32,500 nt of DNA from Chromera velia (taxonomy: Eukaryota; Sar; Chromeraceae). Shown here in pieces: positions 1 through 10,541 of this stretch (positions are counted from its first letter, which is position 1; each line of letters starts with the position of its first letter). The notes under the pieces were generated by a model. The model was not told where the DNA came from, searched no databases, and saw nothing but the letters and a program-made list of their open reading frames with translations. The position numbers were made by a program, and so were the translations under genes. The stretch lies in the NCBI GenBank assembly GCA_018398765.1, contig JAHBMJ010000516.1, positions 1-32,500 of the forward strand, in the 5' to 3' direction.

Positions 1-116
1 CGCTTCCTAGAAGGTTTGATGACCATCTAAGCCAGATTTCTAGGACCTGGGACTCCCGGCTATAAGTTGAATAACATGGTTTCTTTTGAGTTTTTGTATC
101 TGACTCACATGATTTT

Positions 117-359
117 TTGTTTATTTTTTGTAGCTACAATTACTGGACAACCGGTAGGGCCTTCCTGCTGTGTCAATCCGTTGCCAGAGCTAGCAACACA
201 ACACGGGCTCACATACATAAACAAAGAGACTGGCTGCATGTATGCAACAACGCTTGCAGATCTGAGGTGAGCATCGAGGCCTTCTGCCTGGAGAAGTTCC
301 TCAGGAGCGGGGCAAACCAGACGAAGTCAGGCAGCAAAATGATTTTTTGCACAGGATGA
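117..359 (+). CDS. Possible terminal exon of an unidentified gene
   Basis: A T-rich stretch ending in TTTTTTGTAG at about 131 looks like a 3' splice site. It is followed by an open frame of about 75 codons that stops at 357-359 (TGA). The peptide begins Tyr-Asn-Tyr-Trp-Thr-Thr-Gly-Arg and is Cys- and Arg-rich, with no domain I recognise. If real, it is the last exon of a plus-strand gene whose remaining exons lie left of the window. The base composition is closer to the other genes than to the AT-rich sequence that follows. It could equally be a relic or chance ORF. Confidence 0.2.
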   Translation: MFIFCSYNYWTTGRAFLLCQSVARASNTTRAHIHKQRDWLHVCNNACRSEVSIEAFCLEKFLRSGANQTKSGSKMIFCTG

Positions 360-3070
360 GGGAGGCCGAAATGAAATCGGTGTAATCACATTTAGATACT
401 GAGAAAGGGGGAAGAGGGAAGGGAGCAATTAATCAATCAAATCGAGCAATTAATCAATTAATGAATTGGTTCTTCGAGGGAGGCGGGCGGTCCAGTGCGT
501 TCAGTCGGTCGATTGGTCGAGCAAACGAACGAACTGTATCAAAGAGAAATCTAAAAGTATCTATTCACACACAGATCAGAGCAGGGCAGAGCAACATCGA
601 GAGGCAGAGGGCAACTCACCGGTCGATTGATGAAGCGAGGTACGTGTCGATCAATCTTCCCGACATGCGACTAGGCGCTCAGCGTTTATCGTTCCTGGAA
701 CGCAGGGATCGACTCGATCCTTGTCTGCCAGAAAAGAAGAAAATCAAGTATCAAAATCGCGTCATATTTGCCCGTCTCTGTGTGCGTGTGTGTATGCGTC
801 GACCTGTGTCTGAACAGGCCTGTCGGAGTCATGCATGTGGTTCACTTTTGCATCACAAGAATAATTCAATAGTGGTGAGAGCGACGCCAACTGACTTACA
901 CATATATATACATATGAATCGACTGATGGATTGCAGAATTAATTGATCAATCGATATGAAAATCGATTAATTTTTTCAAAAATTCTAAAGTCTGGATTAT
1001 GCTGAAGCAATATTGTAAGACGGATCTAGAGACAGATACATACCTACGTACAAATATGCATATATAGCGAAAGCGTATCATAGTTTAGGTGATATGCATT
1101 AAGTCTAACATTAGGTCATAGTGATATACTCAAATTATGCTGATCTGACATATTCAAAAGTTATGCGTCTCTGCATAAATCCTCGTTATACTTACAACTG
1201 ATTCTTGAACTGAACGAATAGCCTGAGCCGCATGAACAGTATTTACAATACTTGCCAGGGTTATCCAGGGGCCAGGGCTAGATCCCGGGTTACCATACGT
1301 GTATACCATACATATCCGTATGACAAAACTGGGTTAAATTCTACCCAAAAAATTCATGAACCCCGGAGTGGAAGTTACAATAGTGGAACCTCAGTGGACC
1401 TTATAATCTAGGCGCGATTCTAGTGAAACTCACGAAATTAGCAAAATCCAGAAAGGTAGATCCCATGGCAAATTCCACTAAAATCTACATATACCTGGTG
1501 TGCCATACCATATTCTATGAATAAATTCTATTTACACAAATCTTGTAGTGTTATACATTAAAGTGTGGCAGTCTTAGTGTGCATTATTATTGTACAAAAA
1601 AAAATAAAAGATGAGAAGCTTAAACTGAAAATGCTAAAAGATCTTTACTAAACATTAAATATTATTAGTTTGAGCTTCTCATCTTTTATACTTTTTGCAC
1701 AACAATTATGCAGACTTTAATGTGTTACACTACAGGATTAGTATAATCTTATCAAATTCTATACTCTTTAAATTATCGAAGAATTTAATCCAGTTTTGCA
1801 AGATACAGTAGGATAATGTAGTTGCCTACTAGCTGGATGGTTATACAGCCTGAGGATGGTTATAAATCTAAAAATCTAGGTAAAAATTATGCTCTTATAT
1901 ATATCATTATTTTTTTAACGATAAATTTGATCTAATTTCACATAAAACTTGATCATTTTACAAACTGGCTAACAAACTGGCAGTACGTGTGCTAGGCAGT
2001 GTGGCACTAGTCATTAGAAGTGAAATGCAATGTTAACTCGAAGTATATACACAAGTTCGGTACACAATTCAGCTTCACTGCGCTTGTTGGGGTTCAATCC
2101 AGGGCTCAACTTTGAACACGAGATCGATCGATCGCCAATGAATGAATGCCAACATATTAGAAAGAACGTCGGGACCCGCCAGGAGTAGTCTGAATTGAGT
2201 TCCGCCCGTCATGCAACTGCCTGCGAGCAGACAGCTAGTCAGACAGGCGTCCCGCTGATTGGACTCAAAGGAATCTTGCCAGCCTGTCATTCCAAGAGAC
2301 CGCCCTCATCCACCCCCCCGAAGAGAGGGAGAGAGTCCCGGCTTTTCTGTTTACCGACCGGCGCCGCTGAGGCAACCCCCCTCTAGGGATGTATGTATCG
2401 GCATCTCAGACCTTCCCCCCTGCGTGGAAGCGAAGACGCCAGAGAGCGTCCTCACAGTGTGGATGCAGGGACAAGCAGGCTCTGGCAGGTCCCGAAAAGC
2501 TTTCAGTAGAAGGCTCATTCTGCTCTCTCTTTCGCTCTCTCGCGCGCTTTCACCGATTCTCTGTCTCTCTGTCTCTCTCTCTCTCTTTCTGCTTTTTCTC
2601 GCTCTTTATCTTTGTCCCGGCCTCTACCTTTCTTTTTCTTTATTTCTCTGCGCACAGTTGAGACTGATTAGTGACTTGACCTTCTACAATCTTTCCCCTT
2701 TCTCTCTTTCTCTGTCTTGTCAGTTTGATTCTCACCTTTCCTTCGCCTACTTCCCTTGCCGACTCTCTCTTCTTTGGGACTTTCTCTTTTGTTGTCGCTT
2801 CTCCTGGCCCTGAAATTGAAAAGCCTTCATGCAGGCACCTCCCCCCCCCGCATTCCTCTCCCTTTCCCTCTCTCTGTCTTCCTTTAAACACCTCCCTCAT
2901 CTCGATGCTTCAGAAGATTCTCCATCGCGCCATGTCTGTGCATCGTTTGTGTCTTTCTCTCTTCCCACAGACGCACTCTTTCCCTCCGTCGACCGTCGCG
3001 CTCTCTCTTTCTTTCTCTTTCTCTTTCTCTTTCTGCCGTGATGTGCACCCCCCGCTGCCAAATCAATCAA
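360..3070. other. Gene-free intergenic region
   Basis: I see no supportable gene here. From 430 to 960 the sequence carries ATTAATCAAT/ATCGATT-type repeats. Roughly 880-2060 is strongly AT-rich and contains the foldback element listed separately. From about 2500 to 3050 the plus strand is an almost uninterrupted pyrimidine-rich tract (TCTCTCTTTC-type) that ends near the nitrile hydratase stop codon and probably includes its 3' UTR and polyadenylation region on the minus strand. The short ORFs in this stretch are low-complexity translations of CT repeats. Confidence 0.6.
1539..1739. mobile_element. Foldback / MITE-like inverted repeat
   Basis: The arm at 1539-1625 and the arm at 1667-1739 are imperfect inverted copies separated by a 41-base loop. 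The inner part (AAAAGATGAGAAGCT against AGCTTCTCATCTTTT) is nearly perfect. The outer ends (AATCTTGTAGTGT against ACACTACAGGATT) also match. The left arm carries about 14 extra bases in its middle. There is no coding capacity. Size, AT content and structure fit a non-autonomous foldback element or MITE, but no target-site duplication is evident and the true ends may lie further out. Confidence 0.5.
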
Positions 3071-5800
3071 TCAATTTGAAACTTTCTCAGGCAGCATGCG
3101 GACTCCGATCAGAGCGTCCCGAGAGAGGAGACCCAGGAGACGGGAGTCCTCCCACCCCTCTGTACCAGAGGGACGCAGGGGGACCACGAAGTACCTGCAG
3201 GCACGGGAATGGGATAGCAGAAACAGGAAAAGAAAGGGGAATATTGTTCGATGAACGGATGCGTTGACGGTTTCACATTCTCCTTTTGAAGCCGTACAAA
3301 CAGTCTGCGCAGAAGAGAGAGAGAAATCAAAGAGAAGCAAACTTTGACAAAAGGACAGAAGAATCCAGGGGGTACACGACGGGCACAGAATGAATGCCCA
3401 TGCATCAAAATGGATCTGACGCACCAGCAAGCTCAAAGCCGTGACAGGACAAAAATGAAGGATAGACAAGACACCCAGAAAGATCGAATCACTCCTCCCA
3501 ACAGAACTGCGTGACACGACAACCAAAGAGCTCCTTTCGTTCACTTCCACGACTTTCTCTGTACATATCTATCTATCTATCTTTCTGCCCCCCCGCTTTC
3601 TTATCTTTTTGCTCTTGCTGAAAGAAAAAACCCTTACTGCATGCCTTCTGACCTGAGGTCGCTCGTGGAGTCATGCACCTCCATTGCCACTCGCTGAGGC
3701 ACACGCGTCCCAAATTCTTCCAGGACTTTCCGAGGCTCTCTCACCACCCGACTCCTGTACCCCCTCGCCTTGTACCAGGACGGGGCACGACCCAGAAGGG
3801 CAGAGGGGTAACAGCTGCACCCATGCAAGAAATCTCAGAGACAGACAGACAGACAGACAGACAGGTCATCCATCGGTGAATGAGAGTGAGTGCAAACGAG
3901 TCAGTGTGGTAGCCAGTGCATGGATCAATCAGTGGGGGGGAGGGAGGGCACGGAAGATTTGGAACAAGAGCTGATGCCAAAGAAAAACGATCTTCCAGGT
4001 TCCCCACGTCATTCTGATACCCGCCCTATGTCCTGCTCTCGAACAGTGACAGCATTGGAAACGCGTGACCTCTGCCAACAGCAGAATGGTGCATTGACAG
4101 GGGTAGTGCAGGAAAAGACCTACCAACCCAGTTTCGTCCTTTTCCCGCTCAATTCGGAAGGAGTCAAGAACTGACCTGCAGAGGGTGCACACGACCACAT
4201 GGTGAGTCTGGTCGTCATCGAACAGCGCCACCAGTTTTCGGAGTTCACCCATCTCGACTCCCATCTCCCTCACGGCACTGGTCGCGTCTTTCTTCAGTCG
4301 GTCTGCAAACTCGGGATCCTTCCACGCCCGCACAACCACACGCAGCCCTTCAGGGTCAGCCTGGGTCGCCTCCTTTTTCTCCACGGACTTGTGCAGCTCT
4401 TCTCTGGTGACCAGACCTTTGGCGATGACGGCGTTGATCAGAGCCTCAGCTATGGCCTGCGGGGCTCAGACATAGGAGGGAGAAGAGTATGCAGAATGCG
4501 TGTGGGTGTATGGATGTGTTTCTTTGCGTGATTTTGTGTTGTACTTGCGGAGAAGTCTAGTCGTGAGGGGGCAAAAGAAAAGAAAAGAAAAGAGAAGAGA
4601 AGGGAATGCCCTCAATTGACGCACGCACCTGTCCCGTCACAGGGGCGCCCTCCTTCTCGACAGCGTTCCTCTCTGTCTCTTCTCTGTCTGCGTGCTCGTG
4701 ATCGTGATCGTGCTCGTGGTGGTCATGCTTGTGCTCTGCGTCTCCGTGTTTCCCCTCTTCCTCTTCGCTGTGCGTCTTCATTCGTTTCCTCAACGGCTCT
4801 TCCGCCTGTTCCCCTGTTTCCGCTGAGGAGGAAGACGAAGAGGAAGACCCCGCACCTGTCACTTCTCCCGCTCCCTTTGAAACTGCAGGAGGCAGACGGA
4901 AGTACGAATGAGAGAGGGGGGGAGGCGGATCAACGTGAAAGAACTCACGAGAGAAGGAATGCAGGATTCCTGAAACTCTAGCTGAGTTTTGTTCCATTGG
5001 ACCACCCATGACGCTTCCAAGAAACAACGAAGAAAAAAAGAGGCCGCGTTCATGGCCAAAGGATAACGGGACCAAAAGGGGCAGACAGAAACGAAGAAAG
5101 ACAAAATGCACGGATGTTTCAAAGTCGGTCCAGAAAGACTAAAACCGCGACCAAAAAAAAAAAAACGACCTGCATCTTCAAGCCAGTGTTCGTAAATCTC
5201 CACGCTCACGCAGTCCTCTGCCTCCCCCCCGTAGTGTTCCCACAGGTCCCCCTGGCGGAATCTGACCAGGTACTCCCGGGCTTTCCTTGGTTGTGCCTTG
5301 CCAAGGGATCCCACCACACTGAACGCCAGAGCCTCGCTGTTATCCTTCTCTCCGAGTACACGGGAGACGGTTCCACAGGCCCCAAAGAGATATCCTGGGG
5401 TACGGAGATGGGGTTTTCTCCACCTGCACCTGTACGTCTCCTCCTTCACACGCACACGGTCCCCTTCTTTGAAGGGAACAGAACGGGGGGGGTCGTGGAG
5501 GAGCTGGGCGTCGATATCATCGGAAGAGAGAGCACCGAACTGGCAGAGACCCTGTGCAAGGGCACACGCCCACTTCGCGTAATACGCAAGGGAGTCGTAG
5601 TCCTTTGGGAGAAGACTTTCAATGTTCCTTCGGAATTGGTCCAAATTCAAGAGGCCCTTTTGGAAACACAAATCCGTCAGAGCGTCTACCTGAACTTCCC
5701 AAAAAGCACAGGGTGCGTCTGCAGACCCGCAAAGGCCAAGAGAAGGAGCATCCGTCCTGCCTCCTGTGTCGTGAATTCCTCCGAATCCGATGTGGGACAT
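3071..5800 (-). CDS. Nitrile hydratase, cobalt type, beta-linker-alpha fusion
   Basis: Catalyses hydration of nitriles to amides. Model on the minus strand: exons 5800-5170, 4882-4629, 4456-4176, 3814-3653 and 3194-3071; 1452 nt, 483 residues, all phases consistent. Residues 1-209 are the beta subunit: the start reads GFGGIHDTGG, followed by the FKEGDRVRV / HLRTPGYLFG core and the EIYEHWLED end. Residues 210-295 are a Ser-rich then His/Asp/Glu-rich linker. Residues 296-483 are the alpha subunit, with the metal motif C385-T-L-C388-S-C390; Thr at the second position is the cobalt-type signature. Alpha continues through SWYKARGYRSRVVREP, RYFVVPLRP, GTEGW and RDALIGV. Intron 3 falls inside the motif, between Cys388 and Ser389 (phase 2). 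Bacterial enzymes use separate alpha and beta genes; the choanoflagellate Monosiga brevicollis is known to have a beta-alpha fusion with a His-rich linker, which this resembles. No cobalt chaperone or amidase lies nearby. Transcript evidence for the exact start is lacking, but GIHDTGG normally sits at the extreme N terminus. Confidence 0.93.
3838..3863. repeat. (CAGA)n microsatellite in nitrile hydratase intron 3
   Basis: About six CAGA units directly upstream (on the minus strand) of the acceptor at 3815. On the gene's strand this reads (TGTC)n, a pyrimidine-rich lead into the splice site. Confidence 0.85.
4629..4882 (-). other. His/Asp/Glu-rich linker exon of nitrile hydratase
   Basis: This exon encodes almost exactly the connector between the beta and alpha halves. 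It starts with a Ser run (eight Ser), then a basic patch (LRKRMK), then alternating His with Asp/Glu (KHDHHEHDHDHEHADRE), and ends with EKEGAPVTGQ. The His-acid alternation is the kind of sequence that binds divalent metals in nickel and cobalt chaperones, so a role in metal loading is possible. That is inference. Confidence 0.8.
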
Positions 5801-6565
5801 GTGGTATTAATATTTTTTCGTTTTCTAGACAGAATTCCCGGAACCGTCTCCGGAGACTTGCAAGAGAACAGATATCATATTTCAAATTCGCGGCTCCTAC
5901 ATTTTTTTTACCAACCTCGCGTTCTCTCACGTATCACACCACTGCGAAAACAGTCCTCAGATGGACTCTTCAAAACAGTGATCAAGGATGTTGACGATGT
6001 GCAAAGCCGATCTGGTTCTCTTCCAAACTCGACTTTGCACCAGAATTGTGATGAATTGTGTGGGTCCCATATGGATCCATATGGTCCCAACGTTCCGCAC
6101 GCATGCAGCATGCGCGCCCGGCGGCGCCATGGCGGCGCGCGCCATTCCGAGCTCATGCAAAGATCTGCAGAGGAGACGGCCATGCAGACGCGCCCAAAGA
6201 TCTTTTTTCGATCCCTCCTGTCCATATTCCTTTTGTCAGACTGCACCGCCGATTCGCGCCGCGAAGAAGCGCCGTGAATTTGCCTCTTCCGAAGTACAGA
6301 GTTCGTCTGCATTCCAAAGTGAAGCGATTTCCGTCATCTGTGAGGATTCGTCCTTTGCTCTTGGACTCCTGTCACCCTGAAATCGAAGCCAGAGGAGACC
6401 CTTGCAAACAACACGTTTGCACGAACACTCACCCAAGCGGCCTAAGCCAGGCAGCAAGGATGAAGACTGTCACAGTTCATCAACAGTGGCAGCTTCCTCA
6501 TCTGTAGGGACACGCCTTTCTCTCTAGCTAGCTGCAGGCCGAACTTCTACGTCTGTCCTGCCAGA
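5801..6565. promoter_or_regulatory. Divergent promoter region, nitrile hydratase / LRR-kinase
   Basis: These 765 bases separate two head-to-head start codons and must hold both promoters and 5' UTRs. Visible signals are TATTAATATT at 5805-5814, just upstream of the nitrile hydratase ATG; an 18-base perfect palindrome (CCATATGG-AT-CCATATGG) at 6067-6084; and a GC-rich block at about 6105-6145 with CGGCGGCGCC at 6119-6128. No canonical TATA box at a typical distance is evident for the plus-strand gene. The short ORFs here are overlapping and mutually inconsistent and are not supported. Confidence 0.6.
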
Positions 6566-7365
6566 ATGGAGCGAAAGAATTCTGTGCTCACCGAGGAGGT
6601 CGTTGAGATTGACCAGACAAAAAAGAAGAAAGACATCCTCGCTTTGAAGAACGGAGTGGGCCACAGCCGTACCAAAAGCCTTCGCCTTCGGGTGGTTGCC
6701 CCAACGGACATGGCGGCGGTGGCCGACTTGGTGGCGTCCTTCGTCCAGCAGATCGAGCTCGAGTTCGATGGGACGCACCTCAAAAGCCCCACCAAGCAGG
6801 CTGGTCAGTCAGCCCTACAGGGAGGGACAGGGGAAGCAACCGTGGCTCAGGGTTGTGTCCGCTGCTCCTAACGTCGGAATGTTCCAATACCTGCACATCT
6901 TTCATCGTCCATTCTCCCCGTCGATCTGTTTGCACCCCCTCCCTTCATTCTCCTGTTGGATCTGTTCTGCGTGTGCAGACGCGTTGATTAAGGTGCTGAA
7001 CAAGGCGCAGAGGGTGCAAAAGGTGACCTTCGTGCGCTGGCCTCCGGACGGAGAAAAGTTCGAAAATGTGCTCAAGGCAGTGGTCCCATCCGAGCTGTTG
7101 TCGGTCAAAATCGAGGTGCGCAGCCAGTCAAACCGGATGGATGCACACTCTGACGCTCTCCCTCTCTCTCTGTCGTTTCATGGCATGATGTGCAGGGGGT
7201 TTTGCTGGAAGTTGGTTTGTGAGTGGGAGTCTGCATTTTCATCCGTCTATCTGTGGCTGTGCGCGTGCGTCAATCCAACCTCCTCCTTTAACAAAACGTG
7301 TCCGTATCGGTGTGCTCCTAGTGCTCCGTTTGTCTGTCCGGTCGCCTTTCTTGTTTCGTCACATA

Positions 7366-7425
<60 letters not shown>

Positions 7426-8929
7426 CGCGCGCGCGTGCGTGCAGAATGTTCCGGTGTCAATGAAGGGCCTCTCTCAACTTCACCAACAGCTGTGCAACCC
7501 CTACTGGGCGAGTGAGCTGATCCTGGAGGTCTGTTGGTTTGTCTGCCGAAATCAATGCTTTTCTTTTGGAGACGTTCTTCTCTTTCTGTTTGTAGGTCTG
7601 TTTTTGGTTCCTCATGGTTTCCTTCTCTCTTTCTCTCTCCAAAACGATGCATGGATCTCACATGATCATGTTCAGTGTCCTCTTCTGCGTATGGCATGCA
7701 TGATCGAAAGTGTGCAGAAATGAGTGAGGCTGCAAGGTCACTTTTTCCTTTTGTGTTGTCCTTTTCTGTTTGCAGGAGATGTCCTTGGAAGGGTCAAAAT
7801 TTTCTCTCATGCTTGGAGGGGTCCGTCAGTCCGTCGATCCGTCTATATTCCTTTTCCTTCTTTCTTTGTGTCTCCCTTTTCCTCTCAATTCTCTTTCCCT
7901 TGCTCCGACAAACTGATCCTCTCGCGTCCTTTCTGCTTCAAGGCCTCTTTCCATGCTTTGACACGTGAGCTTGTCCCAGGGGTCGTTTTCTGCTCTCTCC
8001 AAATGAGAAGAAGCGAGTTTGCGTACAACAAACTGCCTTCTGTCTGGCCTCGGTGACCCCCCCACATTCGCCGCACTGCTCCTTCCTGAGTCCAATCGAT
8101 GCGCTCACAACTCTTTTTTGAATGCAGACTGAAAGGAAGTGTCTGAATACATTTATTTTCATACAGAATTCTTTCATACAAAATAAATGCATGCATGCAT
8201 GAATGCAGACTGAGGAGAAGTGTCTGAAAAAACTGAAGCTTGTCAAGATCACCCCGGCCCCTCTTCCACGCCAGGTCGGCCGGCGGGGCCGTAGCTCTCT
8301 CTCTCCAAGCTTTCTTTCTGCTTTTTCCTTCCCTTCCCTGCACCCACCTAGGATTCTTCCTTCTCAAATTGGATTCTTCACTTCGTTTCTCTTGTCCTGT
8401 TTTGTCTATCTCCTTGCGTTGTCTCTACTTTGTACCTCTGCATGCCCGTGTCATCTCGAGAAAAGTGAATGATCTCCCCAGAAAGAACACTTCTTCTCAT
8501 GTCCTGTGATGTGTTGCTTCATTTGTGTGCAGCTTCACACGGTCCTTCCCCCCATGCGCTCTCGGCTGGAGGTCCTGGAGATTGCAGAGTGCGGTCTGCA
8601 GGATGGGGGGTTCTCTGCAGTCCTCCAGACTCTCCTCTCATCCGAGAAGGGCAACAAAAAGGAAAAGGAAAAAAGGGCACGAGGGCAGGAAGCGAATGCG
8701 GCAGCGGCAGCAGCGGGAAGACGGGACCCGATTCTGTCAACCCTTTTGCTGCCCGACAATTCTTTGACTTCCAAGGGTCCGTCTATCTGTCTTGTCTGCA
8801 TATTCTATTGAGCAAGCCCGACAGTAAGAATGGAAACCGGATGGATTTCTTCGTGGATCCGTGGTAGAGGAAAGGGAGATGATCGTTTGTCTGATGCATT
8901 TTTTTTTGGGGGGGGGGGGGGGGGGGGGG

Positions 8930-8963
<34 letters not shown>

Positions 8964-10500
8964 TTAAATTTGATTATTCCGTGTTTTTCCCTATTTCACC
9001 ATCCGCTTTGGGTTTCTTCCCCTTTTGCTTTCCTCCGCTGCCTCTCTTTTCGTCCTCTGAGCGATTCAGTGAGAGTGAGTGTTACAAAAGAAGAGCGTTT
9101 CGTCTCTCCGCCCTTTCATTTTTTGTGCAGCTATCGATGCCCTGAACGCGTGCCTTGTGAAGGAGAGACAGTGCTCTCTCAAGATAATAGACGTCTCTGG
9201 AAATGCGGTGGGTCTCTCTCTCTCTGGAATGAAGATCCGCTCTCGATTCCGTTCCTGAATCTTCCTCTGACAGTCTGCTTTTTCTTTCTTGGCCCTTTTT
9301 GTCTTCCGAGCAATCATGGAGTGAGTGTTGTTGCAAAGTGAGCATCTGAAGGGAAGCTTCTCTTCTTTGTTTTTTTTTCTTCTTTCTCCCTTTTCTTGTT
9401 TTCCACAATTAATCTGCCTCCCTGTCTACCTTTCTTGACTCTCTGTCGCCTCGCCCCTCCACGGTTCGGCTTGATGGATTCATTGATTGATCAGTTCATC
9501 GGTCCGCTCCCATCGAAAATATCTGACAGGCTGGACTGCGGACTCGTTGACCCATGCACTGGCGCTTTGACTGACTATCTGATGGATGAACTGCTTTCCT
9601 GCGTACCCGCCTGCCTGCCGTTGCAGATCGGGTCCGAGGGCGTCGAGATGCTTGCAGCTTCGTTGAGTGACTCTGGATGGGGTCTGAAGAGTCTCTCGAT
9701 TGACAGAGTCGGTGCAGGGGCACAGGCTCTGTGCAAGCTCGCTGTGGCTGTAAAAGGACACAAACACCTCGAGGCTCTCTCCTGTGAAGGTCAGATGGGC
9801 AGACGGATAAACAAAGCGACAGACAGAGAACGGACGTGGGTCTTTTCTCTTAATTGGCAGATGTGGTTCGTTCCTTTTCAAAAATTCAATCGCCTTTCTC
9901 TTTAACATCAGGATGCCACGACTGTCGCCTTTTCGCGTTCGCGCAAGAACGACGAGTTTATTTGTATATGCGTATATGTGCAGGCAATGAGATTCGGAAA
10001 AACGAGAAGAAGCCACTTGCTGACGCGTTCGTGGCTGCGCTGCGGGTCCCCAAGGTTCCTCTGGAGGAGGTCAGGGGGGTCCCTCTGCAATCGATGAGCG
10101 ATACGGAAGGTGAGTGAGCCGGGTGCCTCCAATTGATTGACTCATGGATGTTATTCATTTTCATTCATGCTGAGTCCACGGCTTGCAAGGAATGCATGAT
10201 ACACGATCAATGCCGTCTCGGTTTGCAGTCAATCAGTTCGCAGAGACACAAAGAGCAGAGTGAAAGAATTTTTTGTGCGGTCTTGTGCCTGTGGTCTGCT
10301 GAAGAGACGAGATATGTGAATGGATGATGGACCCATGAAGGGTCCAATTAAGACAGCATGCTTCAATAAGTGAACGAACTCAAAATAAACGAACTGACGC
10401 TGCAGCGTTGAAGGCGATTCTCCAGGCCCACCCCCAGGCGAAACAGAACGGAGAGGCGCTCGGACGAGCTGTCAAGGGTTCGTGGTGTGCTGTCATCTAC

Positions 10501-10541
<41 letters not shown>

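Larger units (their letters stand above)
6979..10477 (+). other. RI-type leucine-rich repeat region (exons 2-10)
   Basis: Nine small exons encode alternating helix and LxxLxL segments: LSVKIE, LKKLKLVKIT, RLEVLEIAECGLQDGGFSAVLQ, LKIIDVSGNA, IGSEGVEMLAASL, LKSLSIDRVGAGAQALCKL, HLEALSCEGNEI. The N-x-I/L and 'G..G...L...L' spacing is that of ribonuclease-inhibitor/NLR-type repeats, so it is probably a protein-binding surface. Introns fall mostly in phase 0 or 1, close to repeat boundaries. Exon 6 has a Lys/Glu then poly-Ala insert between repeats. Confidence 0.7.

Noticed and set aside
461..946. Plus-strand ORF of 161 codons in the left intergenic region
   Set aside because: No recognisable domain, biased composition, repeats inside, and no neighbouring splice-supported exons.
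3071..5800. Bacterial contamination as the source of nitrile hydratase
   Set aside because: Four introns with the same donor and acceptor style as neighbouring eukaryotic genes and a fused reading frame argue against it.
5114..6277. Plus-strand ORF of 387 codons
   Set aside because: It lies antisense to nitrile hydratase exon 1, whose family identity is clear, and runs on into the promoter region.
7366..7444. Val/Cys/Ala-Arg repeat proteins encoded by the TG/CG run
   Set aside because: Pure translation of a dinucleotide repeat inside an intron.
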